A stretch of DNA of 64,000 nucleotides from Quercus robur. Taxonomy: Eukaryota > Streptophyta > Magnoliopsida > Fagales > Fagaceae. Within the stretch, counting starts at the first letter, position 1; each line of letters starts with the position of its first letter. Positions 9,939 through 21,814 of the stretch are shown here, one piece after another. The notes beneath the pieces were generated by a model. That model ran no database searches and had not been told where the DNA came from. It worked only from the letters and a program-made list of their open reading frames with translations. A program made the position numbers and the translations under genes. The stretch spans positions 7,190,474-7,254,473 of the forward strand of contig NC_065536.1 in NCBI RefSeq assembly GCF_932294415.1, written 5' to 3'.

Positions 9939-12900
9939 TTAATAATAATACCTTTTCAGGTTATTTACATTCCAAGGACGTGGCACTACATGCTCATCCA
10001 AATCTTCTAAAAAGTAGGCCCCTATGCCGGCCACCGAGGTGATACAATATGACCCTTCCCAATTTGGTCTGAGCTTTCCCCACGTAGGATTTTTTGCAGT
10101 GCCCAGAACTTTTCTTAATACCAGATCCCCATGTACTAGTGGCCTTAGTTTCACCTTGGCGTCATAACCTTGCTTAAGTTTGTGTTGGTAATAGGCAAGT
10201 TGGACCATTGCTTTTTCCCTTCTTTCCTCAATGAGGTCTAAGCTTTTTTCCAGCAGCTCGTTGTTGACATTAGGACAAAATGTGCTGGTCTTCAGCATTG
10301 GGAAATTTGTTTCTAGGGGGATGACGGCCTCGGCTCCATAGGTCATCGAAAAGGGGGTCTCCCCTATGGATCTGCACGGCATGGTACGGTACGTTCATAA
10401 GACATGATGCAGTTCTTCCACCCATCTCCCCTTCGCATCATCTAACCTCTTCTTTAGCCCATTTACGATGACCTTGTTAATGGCTTCGGCCTGCCCATTC
10501 CCCTGTGGGTAAGCTAGTATGGAGTATCTATTCGTAATTCCTAACTCGCTGCAATACTTTCTGAAGGCTTTACTATCGAACTGGAGACTGTTGTCCAAGA
10601 TTAGGGTGTGAGGGACTCCGAACTTGGTGACGATGTTCTTCCAAATCAATTTCTTGGCATCTACGTCTCTAATGTTTGCCAGTGGCTCGGCTTCGACCGA
10701 TTTTGTGAAATAATCAGTACCGACGAGAAGGAATCTTTTGTTCCCCACTGCTTTAGGAAATGGTTCTAGGATATCCAGGCCCCACTACACGAACGACCAA
10801 GGGTTGGACAGCGGATTAAGGGTCCCATCCGGTTGATGTATATTTAGGGCGAACCTCTAGCATTGGTCGCACTTCTTCACGTATTTGTGCGCCTCTTTCT
10901 GCATGCTCGGCCACTAGTAACCTTGGGTTATGGCTCTATGGGACAAGGACCTACCCCCTGTATAGCTCCCACAAATTCTTTCATACAATTCCTCTAAGAT
11001 AAGTTTTGTGGCATCAGGGTGTACGCATAGCAAATACGATCCTGAAAATGAGCGTTTATACAATTTCAAGTCCTCGGACAGCCAGAATTGAGGAGCCTTC
11101 CTTCTAATCTTGTCGGCCTCACTCTTCTCTTTGGGTAAGACGTCTTCCTTTAAAAATAGTATCAAAGGATCCATCCAGCTAGGCCCTGCCCTGACGCTGC
11201 AAACATGCATCAACTCGGCCTTCACCACCAAGGGTCTGTGTAGATCTTCCACGAGTATAACTCGAGGTAGGCATTGCGCCGAGGAGGTGGCTAGCGTGGC
11301 AAGAGAATCGGCATGGGTGTTTCCATTCCTGGATACATGCATTAGGCTAAAATAGTTAAAACGCACACGCAAGCGCTTAGCTTGGACCAGGTACTCTTGC
11401 ATTTTTTCATCCCTTGCCTCCAATTCCCCATTTACTTGTCCTAAAATAAGTCTTGAGTCCGAGAACATGTTTATGGATTTCCCGCCTAGTTTCTCGACCA
11501 TGGACATTTCTTCCAACAGGGCCTCATATTCTGCCTCCTTATTCATGGTCGAAAAGCCCAGTCTTAGTGATTTCTCGATAGTAATCCCCTCGAGGGAAAT
11601 CAGGATGAGCCCCACCCTAAAGCCCCTTTGATTTGCTACGCCGTCAACATATGCTTTCCAACAGGTGGGCCCTTGCTGAGAGACTGTGCTGACCAATTTT
11701 TCGTTCGTGCTTGGTATCCCTCCCCCTTCTTCTAGTGAGGGTTTAGCAAACTCAGCTACCAGATCCGCGAGGACTTGGCCCTTCACAACGCTGTGAGGCA
11801 TGTATCTAATGTCGAAGGCGCCAAGAATGGTCCCCCACTTAGCTACTTTCCCTGTGTAATCGACATTTCGGAGTATTGACCTGAGCGGGAGTTGGGTTAA
11901 CACAACAACTGTGTGTGCCTGGAAATAGTGGGGGAGTTTTCGCGTGGCTTGTACGATCGCCAGGATGGCCTTTTCTAGGGGTAGGTAACAGATCTCTGCC
12001 TCATGCAACGACTTGCTCATGTAGTAGACAGGTCGTTGTATGCCATTGTCCATCCGGATCAGCACCAGGCTCACTACGTGAGGGGCCACGGTAATGTAGG
12101 CAAATAAAACCTCATCGACTTCAGGACTGGACATGATTAGTGGTCGAGACAGATACTCTTTGAGCTGCTGGAAGGCAAAGACGCATTCTTCAATCCACTC
12201 GAACCCTTTCCACTATTTTAATAAGAGAAAAAAAGGCCTACACCTATCCGTCAAACGAGAGATAAAACGGTTCAAGGCGGCAATCATGCCGGTGAGCTTT
12301 TGGACCTCCTTGGGGTTCCGAGGAGGCTGCATGCTGTGGATAGCTCTAATCTGGTCGGGACTGACTTCAATACCTCTGTGGATCACCATATAACCTAAGA
12401 GTTTCCTTGATCCCACTCTGAACGAACATTTAGACGCGTTCAGGCATAGCTTGTATTTTCTCAGGATTTCAAAGATATCGCCGAGGTCCCTCAAGTGCTC
12501 GGACACCAACTTACTCTTTACCACCATGTCGTCTATATAGACTTCAATGTTCTTGCTCATCTGCAGTTCAAACATCCTGGTCATCATCCTCTAGTAGGTG
12601 GACTCGGCGTTCTTCAAGCCAAAAGGCATCACCTTATAGTAGTAGTTTCCAATGGGGGTGACAAAAGCCGTCTTTTCTTGGTCGTCGGCGGCCAAGGGTA
12701 TTTGATGGTATCCTTGAAAGGCGTCTAAGAAGTTCATTCGAGGGTGTCCCATGATTGAATCCACCAATCGATCTATCCGAGGCATAAGAAAAGGATCCTT
12801 CGGGCAGGCCTTATTCAGGTCCACAAAGTCCACGCAGACTTGCCATTTCCCACTCTTCTTCTTCACCACAACTGTATTGGCCAGCCACTTAGGGTAGAAA

Positions 12901-15240
12901 ACTTCTTTGATAGCCCCTGCTTTCTTTAGTTTCATCACCTCCTCTCTCACCGCATCAGCATGCTCTTTCGACGGTCGCCGAGGAGGTTATTTCTTAGGCG
13001 TAACGGCCGGACTAACATTAAGATGATGGCATATGAAATTCGGATCAACCCCCGGAGCCTCGTAGACATCCCACGCAAACACGTCCACATTTTCTTTGAG
13101 AAAATCAATCAGCTTTTCCTTCTCTTGGGATGGCAGTTCCGAACCAACCTAAAAAAATCTTTCCGGATCGGAACCCACAAGAACTTTTTCCAAATCCTCA
13201 CAACTTGCCTCCTCAACAAGTCCCCCACCACTCGAGGCCGGGGCTGGGGTTATTAATTACTATAAGCCATTCTCGGTAGAGGATGAGGGCTCGGCACTCG
13301 GCCTTCGTGAGATGGCAGACACCATGCATTGCCGGGCCATAGCTTGGTCCCCTATCACTTCTTTGACCCGACCCCTCGACGAGTACTTCACCTTTTGGTG
13401 TAAGGTTGAGGATACAGCCCCTAGGGCATGAAGCCAAGGTCTAGCTACAATGGCGGTGTAGGGCGAATATGCGTCCACCACTATGAAGTCCACCTCCATT
13501 ATGTTTGTGCCTGTTTGTATAGGCAGCCTAATCTGGCCTTTCGGAGTAACAGTTTTCCCTTCGAAACTTACCAAAAGGAAGTCGTATGCTGTCAGGTCTT
13601 CCGGTCTCAACTTCAGCCCCTTGTACAGGTCGGGGTACATTACTTCCACGGCACTGTCCTGATCGACTAGCACCCTCTTCACGTCATATCCCCCAATCCT
13701 GAGTGTGACAACTAGAGCATCGTCGTGGGGCTGGATGGTTCCAACTTTATCCTCATCCGAGAATTCAGTATGGGCAAGGCCATCCCTTTAGCCCTCTTAG
13801 ACTCACGGTCGTTAGCTTCAGCAGGGAGCCGGTTCTTCCTGGAGCGGCGAGAATGACATTTATCGTGCCAATAGGCGGTTTCAAGGTGCTTTACCTTGCC
13901 TCGACGCTCGCCTGCTCTTGTTGGCCACCAGAATGGTGCAAAAGATGTCTCAGCTTTCCCTCTCAGACCAGCTGGTCCAAGTGGTTTTTCAGATTTCTAT
14001 AGTCATCGGTGGTGTGCCCCGGTTCCTGGTGGTATTCGCAATATAGGCTCTAATTGCGTTTCGCAGGGTCACCTGCCATCCTATTTGGCCATTGAAAGAA
14101 CGGCTCGTTCTTGACTTTCTCTAAGATCTTATGTAATGGTTCCCGGAACACAGCGTGGACTGCCTGGGCCCCGGTGGATCCAGACTGCTCCGAGTAATCC
14201 TTTCTCGGCCGGTTGTTGTTGCTAAATCGGTCCGACCTGAAGTCCTTCCTCTTTTGAGGGACAACCTTCGCTTTTCCCTTTCCCATTTGTTGGTCCTCTT
14301 TGACCCTCTTGTACTTGTCGATTCGGTCCATGAGCTGGCGCACGCTGGTGACCGGTTTCCCAGTCAGGGATTTCCTTAAACCATGCTCTGTCGGCATGCC
14401 TCTCTTGAAGGTGCTGATGGCGACGTCATCATAATTTCCCTCTATCTCGTTATACATCTCCCAGTACCTATCCGAGTAGGCCTTCAGGGTCTCTCCTTCT
14501 CACATGGATAAGGACAAAAGGGATTCTAAGGGCCGAGGAACCCTACTGCTCGTTATGAAGCTAGAACCGAAAGCCTGGATTAGCTGCTTAAAAGAATTTA
14601 TGGAGTTTGGTTTGAGGCTGTCAAACCACCTCATTGCCATGGGTCTCAAACTGGACGGAAACACTTTACACATCAAAGTTTCGTCTCTGGAATAGACGGC
14701 CATCCTCTGGTTAAACTGACTTACGTGCTCTACGGGGTCCGTCCGACCATTATATATGGTGAAAGTGGGTTGGTGGAACCGCCGAGGAAGTTCAGCCCCC
14801 TCTATCCTACGCGTGAAGGGTGACTGAGAGATGCAGTCCAGGGCCTTACTCATGGCGTCGTTTGCTAGGCCCTTGTGAGACGGACTTTTGTGGTCGCGTT
14901 TGTGAGGTTGCTCTTCCTTATAGGAGAAGGTTTCATTTGGTGGGGTTCTCGACCTTCGCCTGTACTTGTTGTCCTTTTCATCGCTGGTGTCCGGACTAGG
15001 GGAAGGACGCCTCTGCTATGCTCGGCGCAACTTCCTCTTCAAGTCGTCGATTTCTTGCTGGAGAGCCCTATTATCGCCCTGCTTCTGGGATGCATGACCT
15101 TTCCCTCTCGAGCAGCTTTTACTCGTATGGGAGGTATTTACGCTACCTTTTCGTCGCCTGTCTTGATCTCTTTCCCGTTCGAGGTTAGGGAAGTTGTCCT
15201 ACCGTTAGGAGTCTGCGGGTCCTGTTTGTCGCAGACCTGA
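9939..15240 (-). pseudogene. Gag-pol of gypsy element A, multiply broken
   Basis: Gag (about 15240-13900) has the retrotransposon gag core (FHQPTFTIYNGRTDPVEHV, MRWFDSLKPNSINSF). Protease follows (VLVDQDSAVEVMY, 13682-13260). Reverse transcriptase (12950-12213) has CVDFVDLNKACPKD and the catalytic YIDDM. A degenerate first RNase H and a second one (YVDGVA, EAEYEAL) lie in 12134-10914, then the integrase zinc-binding and DDE regions and the C-terminal GPNWEGSY-like block ending near 9939. In-frame stops occur at about 15023, 14498, 12588, 12210, 10911, 10857, 10785 and 10392. Most sit where the family has Gln, Arg or Trp, as expected from C-to-T decay. It cannot encode a full polyprotein. Confidence 0.85.
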
Positions 15241-15283
15241 TCCTTCCTTTTCTAACAGTCGTACTTGCTGAGGCACAAATTCT

Positions 15284-15300
15284 CCCCACAGATGGCGCCA
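15284..15300 (-). promoter_or_regulatory. Primer binding site of element A
   Basis: On the minus strand, two bases inside the LTR edge, TGGCGCCATCTGTGGGG matches the TGGCGCC-type tRNA primer sites of plant gypsy elements. Confidence 0.8.
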
Positions 15301-15302
15301 AT

Positions 15303-16087
15303 TGTAGGGTCTTAATTTGGGGCTTAAGCCCAACAAGTATGGGGTCTTGGTCCAAGGGGCCCTGAAATAATGAATTTGTAGAGAGTGGGTTACAGAACCG
15401 GGCCTTAACGAAGTAGATAAAGACTAAGTTTGGGCTACACAACACTTGAACACAAGAAAATCCTGTTAGTGTCCATATATTCTCAGTCCGAGGAGATGAG
15501 ATAGATATTTGCTAGTTCTTACTTTCAGTTTTCCAGTTCTTTTTCTGTTCTCCTTGCTTTTCTCGCGTCCCCTTCCTCATGAGGACTCCCTTTCTTATAT
15601 ATATAGCCTCCTTGAAGCCATCGTGGCCTTACACTTGTTGATTATCTGGACTCCCACTTAAGTGCTTGTCCCATTGGACACCCCTTCCACCTTTCTATGA
15701 GTTGTGGTAGCTAAGGCAGCACTGTTCATAGGTCTTCTCCACATTAATGCGGCCAGAAAAGTAGCTGCAACGCATTTAATGTGGCAGCTGAGCCTCTCCT
15801 TGGGCATCTTTCGTTTCCTTCTTTGCCACGGGTCTGTAGGGCTTGTCCTTGCTACTAGTGTTCGTTAGGGTGGATCATTTTAGTAGGCAGAGTGCATATT
15901 GAGCCCTATTCGTCACGTCCGAGGAGACATTTCTCCTTGGACTGCCCTTTAAGTGACTTCAGGCCTACGAGAACTGGACTGGGACTCCTTTTGGTATCTA
16001 CATCCTCTCCTCGGACATGGTTGACCATCTCGTATGGGCCCCAAGGCCCATTGTATGATTTTGGGCCTTTAGGCCTTTGCCCCTACA
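15303..16087 (-). repeat. 5' LTR of gypsy element A
   Basis: A 785-bp LTR bounded by the perfect 7-bp inverted ends TGTAGGG and CCCTACA. On the minus strand it has a CTATATATATAAG TATA box (about 15595-15607). Two solo LTRs of the same family lie at 41743-42469 and 44658-45458. Shared landmarks include a cattaatgcggccag segment and a block around tgagtgcctgtcccat. Confidence 0.85.
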
Positions 16088-16350
16088 AATAGATATAGAT
16101 GTTTATTTTTTGTTTATTAGTCAATTTAATAGGCTAAATATACCAAGAGTTTTGTAACTTAATTGACACATCCTCATACACAAATTGCTTAGGGGTAAAG
16201 GGGGAAAATGGTTTGAGTTGCAGTATTAACTATCTTAAAAAAAATGATAAATATTTATTCATTAAAAATATTAAAAAGTATAAGTTTATATATCACTTAC
16301 CATGCCAACCTCTAATTAAAATGTAAGTTGATTTATAAATATAGACAATT

Positions 16351-17237
16351 GATGTTGTTAGGTTCTAAAGATTTAGGTTTAAATGTTTAGAATTATATTT
16401 TAAATGTGTTGGCAAACTGAGAACAAAATATGTCAAGTCTATGTGTTAGGCAATGCTTAAAGGTTTAGGTATTGACTACAGAAAAAGGAAGACACTTTCT
16501 GCCTTGCTTGACTGATCGAGAATTAGGCTCGATCGATCGAAATTCATCGGAAAAGAAATTCTACAGATTTTTAAATCAGGCCCAAGCCCGCGAAAACGTT
16601 TAAGGTTTCATTCCAACTTGTCCACATATAAAAGGGAAATCCTAGCTACATTTTGGAAACTTTTGGAAGACTTGTGTGTTACTCTTTGTGAGATCTAAGA
16701 AGTTTTGTACCTTCTAACTACACAATTCTAACCACACAAGAATCTACTGGAGTAAGATCTACAATCAAGCATTGGTAGAACCTAGTTGCTGCAACAAGAT
16801 TATTACTAATGGTGATCTGAAATCTTTGAGTAGGATCTTAAAGTCACAAGTAAAGGAGCTTGTGTTGTTGTAAATCCAAGAAAAGAAGAAGTCTATGGAT
16901 TCGAAGCTTGCACGCGGTCGTGTCAGTAAGTTACTACATGAGGTAGCAATAGATTTAAGGTTAAATCTTTTATAAAAATTTTGATTCTCTTATAGTGGAT
17001 TTACTTTACCTTGAAGATAGCTAGGTCAAATCCTCCCTAGATTTTTATATTAAAACGGTTAGTTTCATCAGTTTTCCTTAGTCATCATATCGTGGTATTA
17101 TTTACTTTTCTGCATTTGTGCATGATATGATATATGTTTGTTTAACCTAGATCTGAATAATAAACCTAATAATTAACTTGGTTAATTAATTAGGCTAAAC
17201 AATCTGGTTTAAGGGGACTAAATGAACAAACAGATGT
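16351..17237 (+). mobile_element. Solo LTR (copia-like) with GATGT target duplication
   Basis: The LTR runs from 16356 (TGTTAGGTTC) to 17232 (GAACAAACA), 877 bp with TG/CA ends. It is flanked by GATGT at 16351-16355 and 17233-17237. It contains acatataaaagggaaatcc as a promoter-like site and a 3' part (ctttaccttgaagatagct, tcatcatatcgtgg) that I recognise from plant copia LTRs. There is no internal region, so it arose by LTR-LTR recombination. Confidence 0.8.
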
Positions 17238-18257
17238 ACTTATAAATTTTATAATAATAATAATAATATAAAAGCGAAACGTTTGACGTTTTGTTGGCCA
17301 CTCTTTATTGGGCCATGTGGCTCTATAAATTTGTGCCACAATTAAATTTAAAAACATCGAAAAATTGTGCCTTTTTGTTTGTCCCATTGAAGGAACTGTT
17401 TTTTTTTTTTTTTTTTTGGATGGGTATTTCATTTCAGTATTATTATTGCAAACTTGCAATCGTTGTTGTGGCTTGCTCTATATGCAATACTCTATTGTGG
17501 TCAAACAGTTCTTTCTCCAAAAGCATTCCTGGTAAAGTTTTCAATTTCGTTTTTAAACACTCTCTATCGTTTTCCCCAACATTCCTTGTCTCTGCAACTC
17601 TGCCTTTATTATGAACACTTTTTTGCATGCTTCAATTCAAAATATAAAACAACAAACATTAAGGGTAGAGAAAGAAATCTGAGGACTTAACCGCCATAAG
17701 CCAATCTCCCTTCGCTTTCTGGCTTCAATCCACCGTTATACCTTCGAAAACATTACCATTAAAGTTTTAAATTTTGTTTTAAAAATTTGCTTATAAAATA
17801 TGGTTTAGGTTTTGGTATTTCAATTTAGGCTTAGTCGCTTAAGTTTGGATATGCGTTTCTTTCGATAGATTAGCCGGGAGCATTTATTTATAATAATCGT
17901 TTAAGGTTTCGAAAATCCCATGACTTGTATTTCTTTTGGTCTTGACATCTTTGTTGGGTTGATCATCTTAAAATCAATTTATGTCTTCTTATTCTTTTTT
18001 ATACCCAAAATCTTTAAAAAACCGAATCCATTGTTTTGTATCTAAAAAATATCCAAACCGAGAACCCTAAACCACACGCATAAATCTTCAATTGCTTACG
18101 ATTTTGATTGACACCCTTTATTTTTTGAATGATTATTGAATGGGGTTGTTTTAAGTGGAATCTTATAGTGGGTTGTATCTGAAATTATAACTTGCAGATG
18201 GGTTTATTCGATTTTGATTGGCCCTTGATAAGATTTCTAGGTAAGAAAGTTTATTTT
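17238..18257. other. Intergenic DNA with a possible small host exon at 18199-18242
   Basis: Mostly AT-rich. At 18199-18242 an ATG-initiated 15-codon stretch (MGLFDFDWPLIRFLG) sits between a perfect acceptor (cttgcag) and donor (gtaagaaag). It could be a first coding exon or chance. The cyclophilin-like exon on the other side of element B is the only candidate partner. Confidence 0.35.
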
Positions 18258-18445
18258 TTGACTAATTGCAATAGTTCTTACTTACAATGTTTGAATGTGT
18301 AGTTTTGCTAATTAACTAGTCAGGCATGTCTATAGTGGATAATTGTGATGGTTCTTACACTGCTTCAATGTATAGTTTTATTAATTAACTGATCAGATAT
18401 ATGTACACAGTCGATAATTGTAATAGTTCTTACACTATTTGAATG
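18258..18445. repeat. Degenerate 75-80-bp tandem repeat, split by element B
   Basis: Three diverged copies share taattg.aatagttcttac, gaatgta/gtgtagtt and taattaact. The third copy is cut at 18445 by element B and resumes at 28834 (tatagtaaca), so the empty site is visible. Confidence 0.65.
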
Positions 18446-18897
18446 TGATGACGTCGAAAACCGTCACCAATGGGTCACACCGTACTCGCGACTCGAATTG
18501 AACCTGCACGACGAAACAAACTAAAGAATCCTTCAGAGAGCACCGGTGTGGTGCCGGCCAAAGACTCTCCGACGGTCAAGTTAGAATTCCTCTGTTTTAC
18601 TTAGTGCGTTAGAGAGGGTTCATAAAAGCATACCTCGATTTCTGTGGGTATTACGCCTTTTATAGTGATAAGGGGTTGACTTTCCCTTTTTGGTTCCCAC
18701 ATCTTTTCAATGTGGGACTCTATTCCCAATTCTTCCAAACGTGGTGAGCAAGGATTCTCATTACCGGATCATGGGCCCTTGCTGCGTCAGTAGTGATGGG
18801 CCTTCAAAGCTGGGACCATACCTACGCAGGCCCAAGAGACCCAATCCGTCAGGCCCATTAAGGTAAGCCCATCATGCCCAATATTTTATCATCTTCA
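18446..18897 (-). repeat. 3' LTR of element B
   Basis: A 452-bp LTR, TGATGACG to CATCTTCA. On the minus strand a CTATAAAAGG TATA box lies at 18656-18665. It differs from the other LTR at one position seen by eye. Confidence 0.95.
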
Positions 18898-18915
18898 GTT
18901 GCCCCCTTCACCCCA
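18898..18915 (-). promoter_or_regulatory. Polypurine tract of element B
   Basis: On the minus strand GGGGTGAAGGGGGCAAC directly precedes the 3' LTR. It is the expected plus-strand DNA primer for reverse transcription. Confidence 0.8.
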
Positions 18916-19178
18916 ATGATCCGTCACCTTTAAGGTCAAAGGATCAGTGGGGTGACGGTCCTTACATATGGATATGACGGATTCATGCAAAATAGAACGA
19001 CGGTCCTAGCTGGATCAACCCGTCAAAGGAAGAATCATCCAGTTGACGGATACATGGCAGGTACAAATCTGTTGGTACGTACTGACAGGTTGTCAGCATT
19101 TATTAAGCATGCCACGTGTCACTCTCTGAATGGTCGTTGTATAGGATCGAAGCGTCGCTTCGTCTTCCGTGCACTTCC

Positions 19179-19190
19179 TATATATATAAG
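19179..19190 (+). promoter_or_regulatory. TATA box of the antisense gene in element B
   Basis: TATATATATAAG followed by GGCGCC lies about 290 bp before the antisense ATG, on the plus strand. The sequence from about 19212 would be leader, containing an intron with good borders at 19351-19469 (cg|gtaagtg to attgtag|gaa). Confidence 0.6.
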
Positions 19191-19472
19191 GCGCCTCACT
19201 CTTTCATTTTTCAATTTTCACTCAGAAAACACTTGTCAGAGCGAAGCCGTCAACCCTGTCAGAGAAAAGCCGTCAACCTTATCTGTGCAATCCGTCGAGG
19301 ACGAATACTCGCTGATTACACCAACCGTCACCTATCCTCTGCTAAGTTCGGTAAGTGTTTCTAATTTACTATAGTCAAGTTACATTCTCTTCCATGCATT
19401 GTTGTTAGGCTTTCCATACCCGTCAACACTTTCAAACCCGTCGGTCTTAGGTTTTATTGTCAATTGTAGGAA

Positions 19473-21613
19473 ATGTCTAGTGCGTCAAGTAACCAGTCGG
19501 TGGTTCGTGATGGGACGGAATACGAGGATGTATACCCGTCCGGTCATAAAGACCAAGAGAGCCCCGGCGAAAGTAGGAGTCCGTCTGCCTCCTCTTCATC
19601 CTCAACAAATGAGGATGTGGAGATAGTCGAAGTAGAGGGTTCCGATGATGACGGGGATCAACAACTGGAGTCCGTTGTAGGCGCTGATGGACTAAGGCAG
19701 TTCATCATGTTGCCAGAGTGGACTGTTCATAGGTTTACATCCGTCATCAGGGAGAGACATTTCAGCACCTTCAGGACCAACTTCCAAATCCCAGACTATG
19801 TCTCCATCCGTCTACCATATGTGTCGGAGAAGTGTTATTACGAAGGGGTAGACGGTGTAGGAGTGTACGAGCAGGCATTGAAGGCTGGACTTCGATTCCC
19901 GCTTTCTACCCTTCATAGGGAACTCTTGCAGTATCTGGGGTTGTCCGTCACCCAGATATCCCCTAACGCCTGGAGGGTCTTCATAGCCATGGAGATTCTT
20001 TACGGTGCAATGTCAAACGGGGAAAGGAAATTGACGGTCCGTGAATTTCTTCACTGTTACCGTCCAGACGAGATTTCTGGATCAAGGGGGATGTACAGTT
20101 TTGCCAGTCGGAGCCCCTTGTTGAAGGTGATCTTTGAGACCCCAGACTCAAATAGAGACTGGAAGAGTCGGTACTTCTTTCTGGAGGGTGATAGATGGAT
20201 GAACCATCCAGGGGAGACGGAGTTCATGCCCGTCGACACAACTTGGGCAGTTATAAATCAGACGCGTATGCATCCGTCTAAATTTTGTGTTGCTTTTCAT
20301 ATCCGTCCAGTTATATGTGTATATCTTGATCATCTTTCTTTGCAGGTAGACGGCGCCCACAAGTCAGCCTCGAGGAGTTTAGCTTCCTTGAAAAGGTTTG
20401 CAAGAAGACTACGCCGGAGGAAAGGACTTGGGCGAAGTTGGTGAACCCGAGGACCATACATTGGTACTGCGACGGTCCTGAGCCCACCCAAGAAGCGATA
20501 AGATACGACGAGCGAGTTCACAAACGTAAGCCCGTCAACTTTACTTTGTCATTTATTTTGCTTTATTTTGTTTTAATTTCATCCGTCATTATTTGCAGAG
20601 ATGGATGACGCAAAGAGGAGAGCTTTGATCAAGTCCCAAGCCGTCAAGAAGAGGGAATCCGGCGAGGAGGTTCCTAAGGCATCAGCTTCAGTCCCTAAAA
20701 GGAAACTGACGACAAAATCCGACCGTCCCTTTAAGCAACCAAAGGTCTCTCTTGAACCTGTGGTTGGCTTAATGGCTGAGGGTAACAAGGCCGTCACCCC
20801 AGCAAAGCAGGGGAAGGGCAAAGGATTGATGGCGGTCCCAGACGGTAAGCAAGAGAGACCTCCTTCCCTTCTTCGTGATGACTCCAAGTATGCATTGGAG
20901 AAACTGTCGTCCATCATCACGGCAGAAGACTATGAAGACCTGGGAAACCATTCGACGGAGGCCATGGGGGAGACGGGCCTCTTCGCCGTCGCTCAGGTTG
21001 GTTATGTTTGTCAAATAAGTTTTTGTTTTTCATTCTTCCTGTTACTTACATTATGTGACGGTCTCTTTTCTACTTGCAGTCCTTGGTCATGATGAAGGGA
21101 CTACTTGACCGGTGTCTCAACCGTGAGAGTAGCTTGGACCGGGTGCGCGCGAAGGCGCAGCAGACGGAGGAAGAGCTCGGACAACTTCAGAGATGGAGGT
21201 CCAAGATGGAGAAGAAGCTGGAGCTTTCTGAGCAGGCGAGGAAGGAGCTTGAGGAGAAGACGGCCACTTCGCTGACGGTCATAGAGAACAAAGAAGCTGA
21301 GATAAAACAACTCAAAGAAGAGATCCGTCAGGCTAAAGTGGCAGCCGTCGAGGAGTACCGATGCTCGGAGTCCTGTTTGGGCGAGCTGTCGGACTCCTTC
21401 CTCCAAGGATTCGATGATTCCCTCCGTCAAGTCAAGAAGGCTTATCCAGAGCTGGACTTGACAATGGTCAAACTTGAGGACCAAGCCCAGACTTCTGCCC
21501 TCCCCGTCGCCTCCGAAAATACGGAGGACCTTTTTGGAGACGGTGCTGCTCAGGGAGACGGAGAGTCCGCCCCGTCGAAGGATGTCCCAGATGCTGAAGA
21601 AAAGAAAGATTGA
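19473..21613 (+). CDS. Antisense four-exon gene of element B (Transposase_28-like, coiled coil)
   Basis: Exons are 19473-20265, 20346-20525, 20599-20996 and 21080-21613. All introns are GT-AG, phases 1, 1 and 0 keep the frame, and the exons total 1905 nt (634 residues plus stop). Residues 1-60 are acidic and Ser-rich. Residues about 70-290 contain the pattern GLRFPLSTLHRELLQYLGLS followed by PNAWRVFIAMEIL, which I recognise as the plant 'putative gypsy type transposon' family (Transposase_28, PF04195). Exon 3 is basic and disordered-looking. Exon 4 is a long Glu/Lys coiled coil (about residues 470-560) with an acidic tail. A leader intron (19351-19469) and a TATA box at 19179 suggest its own promoter. 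It runs head-on toward gag-pol. The biochemical role is unknown; nothing marks it as a catalytic transposase. The C-terminal exon has a counterpart at 7208-7741. Confidence 0.8.
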
Positions 21614-21814
21614 TGCATATGTACTTTATTTTGTGAACAATCCGTCTTTCTTTTTTATTCATTTTTTAAGACAATCCGTCCCTTTTTTTGTATTGAACAT
21701 TTGCCTTTGGGGCTTTTGGCTTAAAAGTTCACATGCTTTTTATAATTGTTTGGTGCTCTGTTTAAAACTCCGTCTACCTTCTTGAGGGATTATTTTTGTG
21801 AGAATATTTGTTAA

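Larger units (their letters stand above)
7208..16087 (-). mobile_element. Truncated Ty3/gypsy retrotransposon, Tat-like (element A)
   Basis: Read on the minus strand the order is: LTR (16087-15303), primer binding site, gag, protease, reverse transcriptase, two RNase H domains, integrase (ending at 9939), tandem array (9916-9097), an inserted copia-type LTR (8916-7838), then the last exon of an antisense gene (7208-7741). The second RNase H (VDGVA, NKEAEYEAL, FSDSRL) between the degenerate first RNase H and integrase is typical of the Tat clade. The distal LTR is absent, so the element is truncated on the left. The gag-pol is broken by at least seven stops. The left boundary is approximate. 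Confidence 0.85.

Noticed and set aside
14875-15240. Plus-strand 121-residue ORF
   Set aside because: Mirror frame of the element A gag region, whose minus-strand translation continues the gag N-terminus.
18952-19374. 140-residue protein before the antisense gene
   Set aside because: It spans the TATA box and leader, has no domain, and its end overlaps the leader donor site. It is probably chance.
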